This document shows positions 25,301 to 36,083 of a DNA stretch of 64,000 bases, in pieces; position 1 is the first letter of the stretch; each line of letters starts with the position of its first letter. Under the pieces are notes generated by a model. It saw only the letters and a list, made by a program, of their open reading frames with translations, made no database searches and was not told the DNA's origin. The DNA is taken from positions 23,924 to 87,923 of the forward strand of contig QXVZ01013385.1 in NCBI GenBank assembly GCA_008931825.1, in the 5' to 3' direction. The position numbers were made by a program, and so were the translations under genes. This DNA comes from Phallusia fumigata (taxonomy: Eukaryota > Chordata > Ascidiacea > Phlebobranchia > Ascidiidae).

Positions 25301-26721
25301 TGTGTGTCGTGTGTTAATCATTGACAAGGCGGTGAACGGAATGCACCAAAAACGCGATGACCCGGACAATGACAGGGCGTGGTCCAAAACTCTGCCACCG
25401 CTCCTAACCGAGGGTGGAAAGTTCTTGTGAGCAGTTTGCCACTTTGAAATAGAAACTCGTGTGTAGCGTGTAACGTCCTGGCGCAAGGCACCATGAGTCT
25501 GCAGCGGCCTGTTCCCGGCACTGGCAATTGTGTTAGGATCAAAATCCCGTTGACGAGGTCTTAAAGACCAGTAGGATTGCGTTGGCCTGGTGGATTAGCC
25601 GGTTGGCGCTCACATAAACTGGAACCTCGCTGTGGAAAAGAATAGATGGGATTGCGTGGGTCAGTGTGAAAAGCAATGCAATTTGATTTCAGACCAAATG
25701 ATTTGTGTAATAAAAACTCACCTGCCGTCCCTGAAGTAGGATTTTAATGTGTCACTGAAACTTTTTGAACACCGGACGAATTCCTTCTTCTGAAGATCTA
25801 AAGACTGGCATCGCAAAAATATTAAATCAGCATTGTATCTCTTTGTCCCAATGGAAATGACGTCAGGTTTAGCTAGCATTGCAACAATTCAAACAACGCG
25901 ACGAGTTAGTATGTATTTAGTTACAAGCAACTCGAGTTCAAACATTCAGTTCGAAGAAACAAATTCCAACTGTGAGTCATACAACTGACGAAAGTACCTA
26001 CTTCAGAAAGTAGAAAATTTTTAACAAACACCGGCATACGTCATACGGTGGATAGGTAACGAGAAACAAAGCTTACCCTTTTATTTTCCCGGGTGCTGTA
26101 TTTATGAAAGACGGCGTTGACGGCCGATAACAGATCTTTGATTGCGCTCGCGATGTCCCTGCGTGACACATACCAAACTTGTACAACAGTAGTAATAGTA
26201 GGAAGTGGCCAATTGCCCGCGGAACAACAAGACCTGAAGCTCGCACAAGAACAGTGCTGTGTAGAATTGAAACCAGGAAGTGTTGGCCCCGCGCAGATAT
26301 TATTTCAGACAAAGACAATGCTTGGTATCGAACAAAACACGCATGAATACAAAAAAGTGGCCGAAGTTTCATCCACCCTTTGTGTACTATTTGGTTTTGT
26401 AGTTACAGACAATTAACACAGGACTAGTAATGGGCTTTACTTTATTGTTTGTAGGAATCGAGGTCTGTCATTCATCTCATCAGGTATCCTTGATAGTATC
26501 ACTTTCAGTTTTCGGGATTGTTCTGATAATCGGACAAACTCTCTTTCTGTCCGGTGAAGTCTGTGTTCTACAATTGACGATTGTTGTAAGGGACAGAAAT
26601 ATTATATCTTACAGATATACAAAAAAAACATGTACTTCACTAATTTGTTCGGGTGTGACCATAAAACTGTGCAATACACACTTAAAGCCCTAACAACAAA
26701 TATTTCTGCTTCTATGTATTG

Positions 26722-26737
26722 CACACACACACACACA
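26722..26737. repeat. CA microsatellite
   Basis: About eight CA dinucleotides in a row, just downstream of the 3' end of the 105-aa gene. No function is suggested. Confidence 0.8.
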
Positions 26738-26823
26738 TAACAGTGCATTCGCTATGTGACAACAAACAGAGGCCAGTTTTTAATCATAGTGGCATCAACA
26801 AAACATTTCCTGCTGTAATTAAT

Positions 26824-27495
26824 TTATAAAACCAAATTTTGCCTAAATTTATAAGCAGCATTTGGGTCACCTTGACTATCTTGTCCTGACATTCGCAGCA
26901 AGCTTTTTGTGAAGCTGATTTCGTTTGGAGCTTCTTTCTGTATGACTCCACTTAGTAACTCCTGGGTGAATCCTGGGGCATCTTTTTCGGCCTATAAAAG
27001 AATGATTTCACAGTTAAATAGTACACATGAAATGTCAGTGAAAAGAAACAAATTATACAAACAATAGTTGCTGCATTACCTTTTTTCAGAAAAATATGCC
27101 TCTAAAGTTTAAATGATAATTTTTTCTTAATTAGGACTATCAGTAGAAATGTACACTTCCTTAAAAAAACTGTGCTAAACATACAAAGTTTAGCCTACCA
27201 TCCCATCAAAAATATAACAAAATGCAATACATGTTACCTCAGTAAAAGCACTCTTTAAAAGCTGGATGGTCTGGGAGTCACATTCCTTGGAAAGCTATGC
27301 AAAAAAATGTGATATGTGAATTTTGTGCATAGATTAATACTCAAAATAATATGGATACGCAAATGCTGAGAAAATGGTTTTACATGAGTCATAAACACCT
27401 ACATTGTCTAAAACTGGAAAAAGTCCAAGATGTAGGGGAACTGACACAACTGGAGATCCACGATGATTTTCAATGTTGTTTGTAGATGCCGCCAT
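26824..27495 (-). CDS. Small conserved-looking protein of unknown function (105 aa)
   Basis: Three reverse-strand exons, 27495-27403, 27294-27238 and 26991-26824, have GT/AG borders and phase 0 at both joins, giving 105 residues. It starts MAASTNNIENHRGSPVV. The middle exon reads LSKECDSQTIQLLKSAFTE and the last contains FTQELLSGVIQKEAPNEIS and SLLRMSGQDSQGD. No signal peptide or membrane segment is visible; the middle looks amphipathic-helical, so a small complex subunit is possible. I do not recognise the family. The three clean junctions make a real gene likely. Poly(A) and promoter signals are not obvious. Confidence 0.6.
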
Positions 27496-28211
27496 TGGAT
27501 CATGTAGAAAACACCTCCTTTATTTATGACAATTCATTTCATAAAATAAAAATTACATGTAATAAAGTTGCCTGAAGAATATTAAAAAAGTAATATTGAC
27601 TACAAACAGTTTCTATTTGTTTACAGTGTTTTAGAAGTAAACAGATAATCTCATTGGTTACTAGAAAACAGATAAGTGCAACGCTAAAAGACATGTTCAC
27701 GGCGCCAAGATTTTGAAACTGTACATGAATTGGCATAAATGTTTAGTACTCTTTAATCACAGTGATAATACAATTATAAGGCAAAACAAAACAAAACAAT
27801 AATTTCCAGTGTGATAAAATTCTGACAGATAAGAAGGCCAGTTTAGGGCACCAAAAACTACCCAGATACAGGTAGTTTAAATGTAGTATTTTAACTATCT
27901 TCTTGCAGTTAACTGTAGTGAATGATTTATAAATGAAATACTTAAATCTCTTCCTGTTTTAATTGTTTAATCTGCTAAATTTTGAATATTTTTTTCCTGG
28001 TTTTAAAAATCATTGCTACAAATGCAGTAGAAAATTGTACTACAAATGTCAACTTTAAACAGTTATAAACCAATACCTATGTCACTAAGTGCAGGAAAAT
28101 TACCTCTTATCAAATGTTTTTTTTGACCAAAAGTTGTCATAAACAACTGCTATAGAAAGTGCAGTGGGTAGTAGTCTAAAACTACAAAAAATAACTCCAT
28201 ACAGTGTCACA
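27496..28211. other. Intergenic, no gene seen
   Basis: AT-rich spacer between the 105-aa gene and the CAP-Gly gene, both on the reverse strand. It contains a short hairpin (AACTACC...GGTAGTT near 27859-27880) but no supported coding exon. Confidence 0.6.
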
Positions 28212-28856
28212 TTATACAGAGAGAAATCTTGGTTGAGATTTTCTAGCATCACTCCAATCACCATGTCTCATTTGGCTCAACTGCACTTCATGGGGCAGCA
28301 TGTAGTGTTGAATGCTGGCATTTGTGGAACCAAAAAAGCTATGTGGCTGAGAATACTCGTAATGGATTGGATTCTGTACTGATGTCTGTGTGGTTACACC
28401 ACCAGGGCGCACCATGCGGCTGATTGCATGCTGCAAAGGATATCTTTCTTCTTTGCCAAACATGTCAGTGCAATCCATGTCAGCAAATGCTGACTTTGCT
28501 CTCTGTAAGTATGCTTGGTCAACACTGTAACATGACAAGAACTCTGGATTGGAACAAGGCTCCTCTTCTGTTTCAACACACTTTTTTTTGTATCTGTCAA
28601 AAGTCTTTCGGTGATTTCTTCGGAACTGAATATTGCTCGCATGAGTAAACAAGCCATAATCTGCAGGGCATTTAAAATATTGGCGCCCTCTCCAACATCC
28701 GTTGTGCTTTCCTAAGGGATATTCCAATTGCACACCAACCCAGTTTCCTTTTGCACCATTGAGATGACCTTTATATCGAACAGTGGCACAGAGGATTTTG
28801 TCCTCATGTCGAACTTCTACATATTGTCCAATCACAACATTTTGAAACAGCACCAT
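28212..28856 (-). CDS. Single CAP-Gly domain protein (214 aa)
   Basis: CAP-Gly domains bind the C-terminal EEY/F motifs of tubulin, EB proteins and CLIPs. One coding exon gives 214 residues. Residues about 8-75 form the domain: VRYKGHLNGAKGNWVGVQL, the signature GKHNG (canonical GKNDG/GKHDG), GRQYFKCPADYGLFTHASNI. A tail of about 135 residues with no recognised domain follows, starting with a basic stretch (RRNHRKTFDRYKKK). The acceptor ATCTTTTAG just upstream of the ATG suggests a 5'UTR intron. Farther upstream (about 29050-29075) the reverse strand has an ETS-like CCGGAAGT site near a CCAAT-like ATTGG, consistent with a promoter. The orthologue is not clear: CLIPs, CYLD, CEP350 and KIF13B carry this domain in much larger proteins. 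Confidence 0.85.
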   Translation of the reverse strand: MVLFQNVVIGQYVEVRHEDKILCATVRYKGHLNGAKGNWVGVQLEYPLGKHNGCWRGRQYFKCPADYGLFTHASNIQFRRNHRKTFDRYKKKCVETEEEPCSNPEFLSCYSVDQAYLQRAKSAFADMDCTDMFGKEERYPLQHAISRMVRPGGVTTQTSVQNPIHYEYSQPHSFFGSTNASIQHYMLPHEVQLSQMRHGDWSDARKSQPRFLSV

Positions 28857-30783
28857 CTCAAAATACAGCAGTAACTAAAAGATAAAAAAATAGTTACACA
28901 TTTTTAAACAGAAAACAGTGGGAAATGAGAGTAACAAACTTGCATAGAGCAGTGATAACCAGCGAACAACCACCCAAAACCATTAAATCTGTAAACAAAC
29001 CAATCGTACTTTTAAGGAAAGCATATCTAGTTTTATTGTGAGTAACGGACTTCCGGTACCAAAAACGGCGGCCAATAATAAGTTGACTGCATTAGGCATT
29101 TTTGTCAAGTAAATCCCGTCATTTAGACAGCACGTTTACAAACGTATATTTCTCGGAACCGGCAATCACAAATAACTTTTGGCAGAATTACAAAAACACA
29201 AGACTACTGACAAAAAAGGTAGCGAGATTTACTGCCGTATAATATGTTTAATAAAATTAGCATCGCTGCACATTTGTCAAAAATCCTGAGCTACTCCTTT
29301 CAGTCCACCTCAATTATCATCCTATAGTTTGCTTAATGAACCATGTCCACAAAGGTATTTGCTGCTAAAAATGGAATATTTGCCGCATAGAAATCTTATA
29401 AACAGTAACATTTGGGCACACACAACAAACCCCCTTTTTCTTTAAACCTAACTGTAACTAGTGACGACGTTAGGATTACCAACTTTGTTGAGCTACAATA
29501 AAGGACATAAATTTTATCACGTCTCAAAGACACACTTTTAATTATTATTTCGATCTAATGATGACATAAAATATTGGCACTACTATTACAAATTTTCTCA
29601 TGTAGATTTATTTTGTAACAATTTACGGCTCGATTTGGTGAATGCCTCATCACTACCTTGCTGTATACTACGCTAAATTTGTGTTGGTCCTTCGAGTTTC
29701 AGTTCAGAAATTTAACCACAAGTCAAAAACGATTTTAAAATAAAGGACACATAGTGGTATTTCAAAGCTCAATAAAGGACAAGGACAAATAAAGCTGAAT
29801 AAAGGATTGTCCTTTGAAATAAAGGACGGTTGGCAACCCTAGACACCTTTTTGTGCCGGAGTGTTCTATCTTGCGATCTCAAAAAATTAAAACCCACAGG
29901 CGCAGACGCGTTTTCCTTACTTTTTCATCATAAAATCTTTGCAATAAAATAATGAGATTATCTTTTTCTATTCTGTCAAACAATAATATCTAACCACCAA
30001 GATTGTATTGGTGTGTTGAGTAAACTAAGAACACTCGACCTAACTTGACAGCCAAGTACAACGAGCCAATATCTTGAGTAAATGTCCTGGGTCGTCTAAA
30101 GGGCAAAAAGGGTAACTTTTTGTTTCTTTGGGAATTTTTAGCTGATATTGTTCAAAAAACAATATTTATCTCTTTAATTTACTTCGACTAGAGGTTCTGT
30201 TGTGTTTAGCAATTTTTACCCACAGATTATCCCACGTGCCTGCAGTGGTAAAACTTTGCCGTGGATATACGACAAGTTTGTAGCTTTGGCGAAGCAATAA
30301 CATTCTGTTGCGCAATACAAATTACTCTTTGGCCATTGCCTACCGTCAATTGTCAGGAGCGACAAGATTATGAGTAAGGCAAACAAACAATTTGGTTTTT
30401 GAGATCCATTCAAAACTACAATCTATAAAGGAACTGAAAAAACAATAACAGAAACCCCATTACGTGATCGACGTTTTTGATAAAATCCAATGACTCTTCT
30501 GCGGTTAAAAATTGTTTAGCTAACAGTTCATTTCTTTCTTCGCAAAAGTGTAGAGTCGCTCTCAACATACACAGGGGAATATTATTACGTCGTTCGGTCA
30601 CTAATAGGTGCAGCGATTGTCCCAACCGAACGTGATCAGGGGGAGAGTAGATCGATTAGGGATAAAACTGGCCATGGCTTTTTACACGTCGGTTAAACAC
30701 GGACACGACCCATGGCAGTCAAACCATAAGCATGCTTAGAAATCGAGGTGACCGATGACTAAGGTCATATCCAGGCTACAGCC
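28857..30783. other. Intergenic up to the assembly gap
   Basis: Holds the probable CAP-Gly promoter (about 29050) and an inverted-repeat element (29471-29841). Otherwise I see no supported coding exon. The N-terminal part of the BOK-like gene could lie here or in the gap, if it has one. Confidence 0.5.
29471..29841. mobile_element. Terminal-inverted-repeat element, about 371 bp, superfamily unclear
   Basis: TAGGATTACCAAC at the left and GTTGGCAACCCTA at the right are 13-bp inverted repeats with two transition differences. The interior is AT-rich and repeats the word AATAAAGGAC several times, plus an inverted GTCCTTT near the right end. No convincing target-site duplication is visible, so the superfamily is left open. 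Confidence 0.5.
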
Positions 30784-31449
30784 NNNNNNNNNNNNNNNNN
30801 NNNNNNNNNNNNNNNNNNNNNNNNNNNNNNNNNNNNNNNNNNNNNNNNNNNNNNNNNNNNNNNNNNNNNNNNNNNNNNNNNNNNNNNNNNNNNNNNNNNN
30901 NNNNNNNNNNNNNNNNNNNNNNNNNNNNNNNNNNNNNNNNNNNNNNNNNNNNNNNNNNNNNNNNNNNNNNNNNNNNNNNNNNNNNNNNNNNNNNNNNNNN
31001 NNNNNNNNNNNNNNNNNNNNNNNNNNNNNNNNNNNNNNNNNNNNNNNNNNNNNNNNNNNNNNNNNNNNNNNNNNNNNNNNNNNNNNNNNNNNNNNNNNNN
31101 NNNNNNNNNNNNNNNNNNNNNNNNNNNNNNNNNNNNNNNNNNNNNNNNNNNNNNNNNNNNNNNNNNNNNNNNNNNNNNNNNNNNNNNNNNNNNNNNNNNN
31201 NNNNNNNNNNNNNNNNNNNNNNNNNNNNNNNNNNNNNNNNNNNNNNNNNNNNNNNNNNNNNNNNNNNNNNNNNNNNNNNNNNNNNNNNNNNNNNNNNNNN
31301 NNNNNNNNNNNNNNNNNNNNNNNNNNNNNNNNNNNNNNNNNNNNNNNNNNNNNNNNNNNNNNNNNNNNNNNNNNNNNNNNNNNNNNNNNNNNNNNNNNNN
31401 NNNNNNNNNNNNNNNNNNNNNNNNNNNNNNNNNNNNNNNNNNNNNNNNN
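30784..31449. other. Assembly gap (666 N)
   Basis: A run of unknown bases directly upstream of the BOK-like exon. Single ambiguous bases also occur at 23866 and 61753. Its size may be an estimate. Any 5' exon or promoter of the BOK-like gene may be hidden here. Confidence 0.99.
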
Positions 31450-31471
31450 TTAGCTGTGACGGTATCACACA

Positions 31472-32470
31472 ATGTTCGATTTTCCTTTCCTGCTGAACGT
31501 AAACAATCATAATGAATTACGAATTGCTGGTGTACTACAGGATGATTCGTCGGAGAATGGTTGTGAGAATGTCCCTGCTAACGCGGAAGTGCGCAAAACA
31601 TCGTTCAGCAACAACTGTCCAAGAAGCCGAACGATCGAAATCACGTGGGGAAGAATATTTGCAATTGTGGCCATTGCTGGAGGTAAGTTCAGTTTTCGTG
31701 TGCGATGAATTTTAATTACATGTATGTATGGACTACAGCGGAAAATTCCATCGACCAAAAGCAAAATGGACGCGGTAAATTTGAAATTAACCGCCACAGG
31801 CTGGGAGATCTTCAAAAGCCTAAATTACTCGCACCGGCGAAAACCGAGCACTTTGCGACGAGGCGGGTACCTGTGACGACATCGCATTGTCTTGGCATAT
31901 TTATGTGGGCTATTTATACCAAAGTGTACAACACAGTTTGTGCAACAGCTTCCGGGGCGTTTCGGAGCCTCACAAACTGACTAACCCGCAGTCAGATTGT
32001 AGGAAATTGTCAATACTAGTGAGTGTCGAAAATCGTACTTGCCCCGGAACATCGTTACATAAATTGTGCCGTACTTATCACAACAGCTACCATTGCCTTG
32101 TGCAAAAATATCTCTAAGCAAGGGGCCGTAAAAGTTGAAAAAATGATTATGCCTTAACCGACCTTCACTGCTGTGATTTCCAGGCCTGGCGGTTGACTGC
32201 GTGCAACAAGGACACTCGGACCTCGTAAACTGTCTGATCGACTACTGTGGAGAATTCGCTCACGAAGAAGGAATTCTATGTTGGATCGTGTCTGAAGGAG
32301 GTCTCGAATCATTGCACAAGGTTGCCATCGATGACGGCAGAGACGCGAATCAGGCCGATTACGGATACTTTACTCGACTTTGCAATGTTGCACTGGCGTT
32401 TGTTGCTTTCACCTTGGCAGCTGTTTTTGTCGCGGCTCTGATTGGCAGTATTTTGAATACGTTTACCTGA
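31472..32470 (+). CDS. BOK: BCL-2 family protein, BOK-like
   Basis: A regulator of mitochondrial apoptosis. Exon 31472-31682 ends at GTAAGT. Exon 32184-32470 starts after TTTCCAG and the phase matches, giving 165 residues if ATG 31472 is the start (human BOK 212). BH1 is visible as EITWGRIFAIVAIAGG. The LAVDCVQQGHSDLVNCLIDY stretch and GEF that follow resemble BOK more than BAX, BAK or MCL1. BH2 is CWIVSEGGLESL, with Leu where a Trp is usual. A C-terminal hydrophobic anchor follows (VALAFVAFTLAAVFVAALIG). A BH3-like ELRIAGVLQDD near residue 15 has Val where the family Asp is expected. A stop lies in frame upstream of ATG 31472, so either this is the start or an unseen upstream exon splices in. 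The N gap hides that region. Confidence 0.8.
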
Positions 32471-32956
32471 CCACTTTTTACTGAAAAGTTGTCACACCAT
32501 CTTGACGCGTTAAGGTTACTGTGCAAAAACAAAAGAAGCTTCAAGGCCACGTTTATCCACAGAGTTTGTGTTTGTTTATCTGGTGCTGTTATTACAACGA
32601 AGCTAAATATGTTAGCAATCACGTGGATAAGGTTACAGACGATTAAATCAGTAAAAGTTATTGAGTTAAAACGTTCCATTTTGGGGGATGCCTTGTTTAC
32701 CTGCTTTTAACAAATTTCGAGATTGCAGTTAGGTGCAGCCTTCTTTTTTATTCCAAAACTGTTTATAGACATTGTCACTACTGTATTGAAAGATGTTCTT
32801 CTTCGCACCCCATTTAAAACAACAAATATCAATACTTTTGTCTTTTGTGGTTGTTGACAATTGCATAAACAACACGCTTTCTTCAGCAAAATAAAACACA
32901 TCCCAAAATCAGAAGAAAAAGCTTTTTTGCCGCACTGAGTGTTGCGCAGTAAGCGG

Positions 32957-33106
32957 CAAGGATGGCAGTACGGCGCTACGGTACGTCCTTCGCAACAAGG
33001 TACATGTAGCACGCACAATTCATACGCGGCAAAAATCAATACAAGGTGCAGTACGGTGGCACGGTACATACAATTCAATACGTAACGTACCGTTCTGCCA
33101 TCCTTG
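32957..33106. mobile_element. hAT-type MITE, 150 bp, perfect 8-bp target duplication
   Basis: The termini are CAAGGATGGCAGTACGG and, as the reverse complement of the right end, CAAGGATGGCAGAACGG (one mismatch in 17). The element is flanked on both sides by the same 8-mer, GTAAGCGG (32949-32956 and 33107-33114). The CAAGG start and 8-bp duplication fit the hAT superfamily. There is no ORF. It lies about 490 bp downstream of the BOK-like stop. Confidence 0.85.
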
Positions 33107-33845
33107 GTAAGCGGGGCCAGAGTGTAATAGCTGACTTTCGGAAATGCATATTTATACTCAGTACTTTAATGTCACTTTTCTGGTTTTCTTCTTGTGCACG
33201 TCAGAGAAACAGAGTACAATGCGTACCAAATACCGCTCCATGGGCCAAATTATTAGTAAGGTTGCAGAGCCAGCGGGTTGTTCATATAAGGGTTTTAGTT
33301 TTAATCCTGATCTACTCACCGTGAATAAAAATTAAAAAAAAATTCCAAAAAAAACTGTTGCATTCATGTAATGTTTCGGCTCCTGTACTCCGCTAGTGGG
33401 CAATATAGATCGACAAACAACACAAACGTTTTCTAAACAAATTTTTTTAAACAAACAGATTTAGGACGGCAACCAAAAAAATGTACCGCATCATTTGGAC
33501 ATGAATATGTGTTTCTGCGATAGTAACTTTAGTATTGTCTTCATTTTTATTTCAACTTGACCACGTGAAATGTGTCGCAAATTAGGGGTCGTCCCTAGGC
33601 CAAAGGCGATGCGTTGCGTCACATAGGCGTTTTAGTGTTCTCAATCTCAGGTATCCAACTTCCAAGTGAGAGGTCAAACGTGAACTTTGACAGCAACGAG
33701 CGTCCATCAAAACTTTCGTATAATATTTGGCAAACGGCGTTTTGCGACGAAACATTGTTGGCACTTTGTCGGTTTACTTTTTATTTCTTTCAAACAACAT
33801 AGTAGGTGAAAATCTTAAAAAAGAAAAACATACTAGTCATAACCT

Positions 33846-33901
33846 TTTATAAGTATTTTTACTACTTGGTAAACTTATAAGTATTCATACTACTTGGTAA
33901 A
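33846..33901. repeat. Tandem duplication, 2 x 28 bp
   Basis: TTATAAGTATTTTTACTACT with TGGTAAA, followed at once by TTATAAGTATTCATACTACT with TGGTAAA. Only two bases differ within the core, so the duplication is fairly recent. Confidence 0.75.
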
Positions 33902-34121
33902 CTGAAATGCATGTGTTAAAGCTATGTTGAGTTAGTATCTTACAAAGATAGTCGTCTTGTGAACACGAATTTCAATAAAATTAAAATGTACAATGGAGAG
34001 CTTCTGACTGTCATAAAAGTACATAGTATATTTATGAGCTTATATGTTTTTAGGTTCCACTAACACCAAGGTTCATCATTACCACCACTATAAAGATGTA
34101 ACTGGAAATAGGAAATTTTAA

Positions 34122-36083
34122 ATGGAGATAAAGGAAGATGATGAGGTGGTTGCAGAGCTGGATGTTTTCCTAAACAAAACTTTGTCAGACAACATAAAGC
34201 TTCTGCAATACCCAATTTGCAAAAGAAAAGCAAGCTTCTCCTCTGATGCCCGCCTTGTAGCCCGAGTAAAGCCAAAGCACAAAAAGTTGGAATTGGAGGT
34301 GTTATTGGATGTCAGCAGCCCTAACTATGATCAAAGTAAAGGGGAACAAATTGCAATCAATGTTGATGGCTGTGCAGGGACCTCAAGTGATGGAATGGCT
34401 TTTGACAGTTCTGTGATGGACACACAAACTCTTTCCTCTTCATGTGTTCCACAAAGTGGAAGGAGATATGCAGCAGCGACAATTAGTGGTGGTCAGGTCC
34501 ATTTAACTCCAATAAGTGATGTAATGCAAATGAGGCCCAGTTTTAGATACATGGATCGGGCAGAAAAGCGTGCAATTCAGGCAGCCCAATTAAAAGCTCA
34601 GGCAGAATCTGGCAACTCCTCTCAGGACGAGGCTGAAGATGCCAAAGCAGTTACTGTCCGATTTAAAGGAGCAGAAACAGAAGCAGCCCGTGTTGCTCGA
34701 GAAAGGTCATATGCTGCCTATGAGAAAAATCTGTTTGAAGAAAAGTGGATTTCAACTACCATTCACTCAAAAGACGATGTTCACTCCAAACGAGAAAGAA
34801 AGCTTCTACTCTGTTCTTGTGAATCAGCCCATGGTATGGATGCTGACAATGAAAATTTTGGACAAATGATGCTACCTGCCTCAGAATATTTAAAGTCAAT
34901 TGTTCCAAACTACATGTCTGCTGAAACAGATTTAATTGTTAACCCTGCTAATGTGCTATCTTTGGCGAATTTGCAAACCATGTCTCTTCCAGAGCAGTTG
35001 CGAGCAGTAATGTGCAATGTAAAAATTATACACTTTTCCCATTTACTACGGTTACTGCCTGGCAGCCCTGAGCCAAATTCAGTTGTCAGGTCCTTGCAGT
35101 CGTATGCTGTGTTAGTGCAAGGCTGTTGGATTGTAAAAAGTGAAATTTTGTATCCAACAAAAACGCTGAGCCCTGTATCAGGAACTCCCTGTGACATTGT
35201 GTGCAAGGCAAGGGACTATATCCTTTGTTTATTTTCCCATGACAAGTATCTAATCAGACGAGAACTGATAAAAAAAGTCAAAGTGCCAAGTGATGAAGTG
35301 AAAGCAATACTGGAACACATTGCAGTAATGAAAACGGGACATGGATGGCACCTGCGCCTGGAATCAGATGCCCATTTCATGGAACAGTACCCTGAGGTAT
35401 GTGAAAGACAGGCTATGTTGTGGTCTGCAAGGTACAAACAACTTGATCAACAGCTTCAAATATCAGGTGTCAGTAACAAGAAAGGTACAGAAAAACAAGA
35501 AGTCCAAAAGACATCAAAAAAGAAACCTGTGCGACACAAGCTGGGGCATAAGCAAGATACTGTCGAAAATGACACACAGTTATTGGAAAACACAGACACA
35601 AAGATTAAAACATCACAAACTCCTACTTTTGTTAGGACAAGCATGTCTGCAGAGAACTGTGCTGATGGCTCCGAAAACATAGTGCAAAAGCTAGATGGCA
35701 TTGAGCCAATGGAAGTCCAATTTTCAACAGAAGCTTTAAATGTTGATGTGAATTTAAATGCACACCATCCTTTTGTGATTCCTGAAGCTGTTGGACTAGG
35801 TTTAAATTACATGGATTCCACAATGGCTAGTTCAATGGATATGACAAATGGTGAAAATCCACAGAACCAACCCAGTTATACCAACCTTGTTGGAACACTA
35901 CCTCAAACTGCAGCAGGGTTTTCACCGTCAATCAACATGGCAAGCATCAACTCTACTGTGCAGTCTGTTGCAAAACAAATGTGTCAACAAAATAGTTTAA
36001 CTGGACCATTTAACCATGCAAAAATGAATTCAGATTCAACAAATATACTTTTTAGTAATACCAACAATGGTGAACCACATTAA
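34122..36083 (+). CDS. POLR3E: RNA polymerase III subunit RPC5
   Basis: RPC5 is a stable Pol III subunit related to the TFIIF-like module that works in initiation and termination. The ORF is 653 residues in a single exon (human 708). It starts MEIKEDDEVVAELDVFLNK. The N-terminal Sin-like domain is recognisable from LLQYPICKRK, RVKPKHKKLELE and the signature NYDQSKGEQIAINVDG. Later blocks are MRPSFRYMDRAEKR, AARVARERSYAAYEKNLFEE and a winged-helix-like stretch (SLQSYAVLVQGCWIVKSEIL, RDYILCLFSHDKYLIRREL). The last 180 residues are Lys- and then Ser/Asn-rich and poorly conserved. A 5'UTR intron is likely. The coding region has no introns, whereas most genes here are heavily split. Confidence 0.95.
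   Translation: MEIKEDDEVVAELDVFLNKTLSDNIKLLQYPICKRKASFSSDARLVARVKPKHKKLELEVLLDVSSPNYDQSKGEQIAINVDGCAGTSSDGMAFDSSVMDTQTLSSSCVPQSGRRYAAATISGGQVHLTPISDVMQMRPSFRYMDRAEKRAIQAAQLKAQAESGNSSQDEAEDAKAVTVRFKGAETEAARVARERSYAAYEKNLFEEKWISTTIHSKDDVHSKRERKLLLCSCESAHGMDADNENFGQMMLPASEYLKSIVPNYMSAETDLIVNPANVLSLANLQTMSLPEQLRAVMCNVKIIHFSHLLRLLPGSPEPNSVVRSLQSYAVLVQGCWIVKSEILYPTKTLSPVSGTPCDIVCKARDYILCLFSHDKYLIRRELIKKVKVPSDEVKAILEHIAVMKTGHGWHLRLESDAHFMEQYPEVCERQAMLWSARYKQLDQQLQISGVSNKKGTEKQEVQKTSKKKPVRHKLGHKQDTVENDTQLLENTDTKIKTSQTPTFVRTSMSAENCADGSENIVQKLDGIEPMEVQFSTEALNVDVNLNAHHPFVIPEAVGLGLNYMDSTMASSMDMTNGENPQNQPSYTNLVGTLPQTAAGFSPSINMASINSTVQSVAKQMCQQNSLTGPFNHAKMNSDSTNILFSNTNNGEPH

Larger units (their letters stand above)
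15208..26823. other. Gene-poor stretch (11.6 kb)
   Basis: No ORF here shows a recognisable family, a consistent splice structure or convincing coding bias. Near 15690-15980 there is a GC-richer patch that may be the BCOR-like promoter or 5'UTR, since CACCGGCAG at about 15220-15228 (reverse strand) could be a 5'UTR acceptor just before the start codon. It also holds a tandem repeat (18425-18491), a hAT-type MITE (22017-22345), a few tRNA T-arm-like fragments and one ambiguous base at 23866. In a genome this compact, such a stretch next to a developmental corepressor may carry cis-regulation; that is inference. Confidence 0.6.
32471..34121. other. Intergenic with a MITE and a tandem repeat
   Basis: The spacer between the BOK-like stop and the POLR3E start. 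It holds a 150-bp hAT-type MITE and a 28-bp tandem duplication. TTTTTAG at about 34045-34051 is a likely acceptor of a POLR3E 5'UTR intron. No other coding exon is supported. Confidence 0.6.

Noticed and set aside
25217-25542. Two overlapping reverse-strand ORFs of 74 and 89 codons.
   Set aside because: No family signature, no splice partner and no poly(A) signal; composition matches the surrounding non-coding DNA.
25585-25615. A-box-like GGATTAGCCGGTTGGCGC, suggestive of a tRNA gene.
   Set aside because: No B box or foldable T-arm follows at the right distance; at most a decayed SINE head.
30755-31510. Open frames of more than 200 codons over the N gap on both strands.
   Set aside because: They consist of unknown bases; no stop can appear in a run of N.
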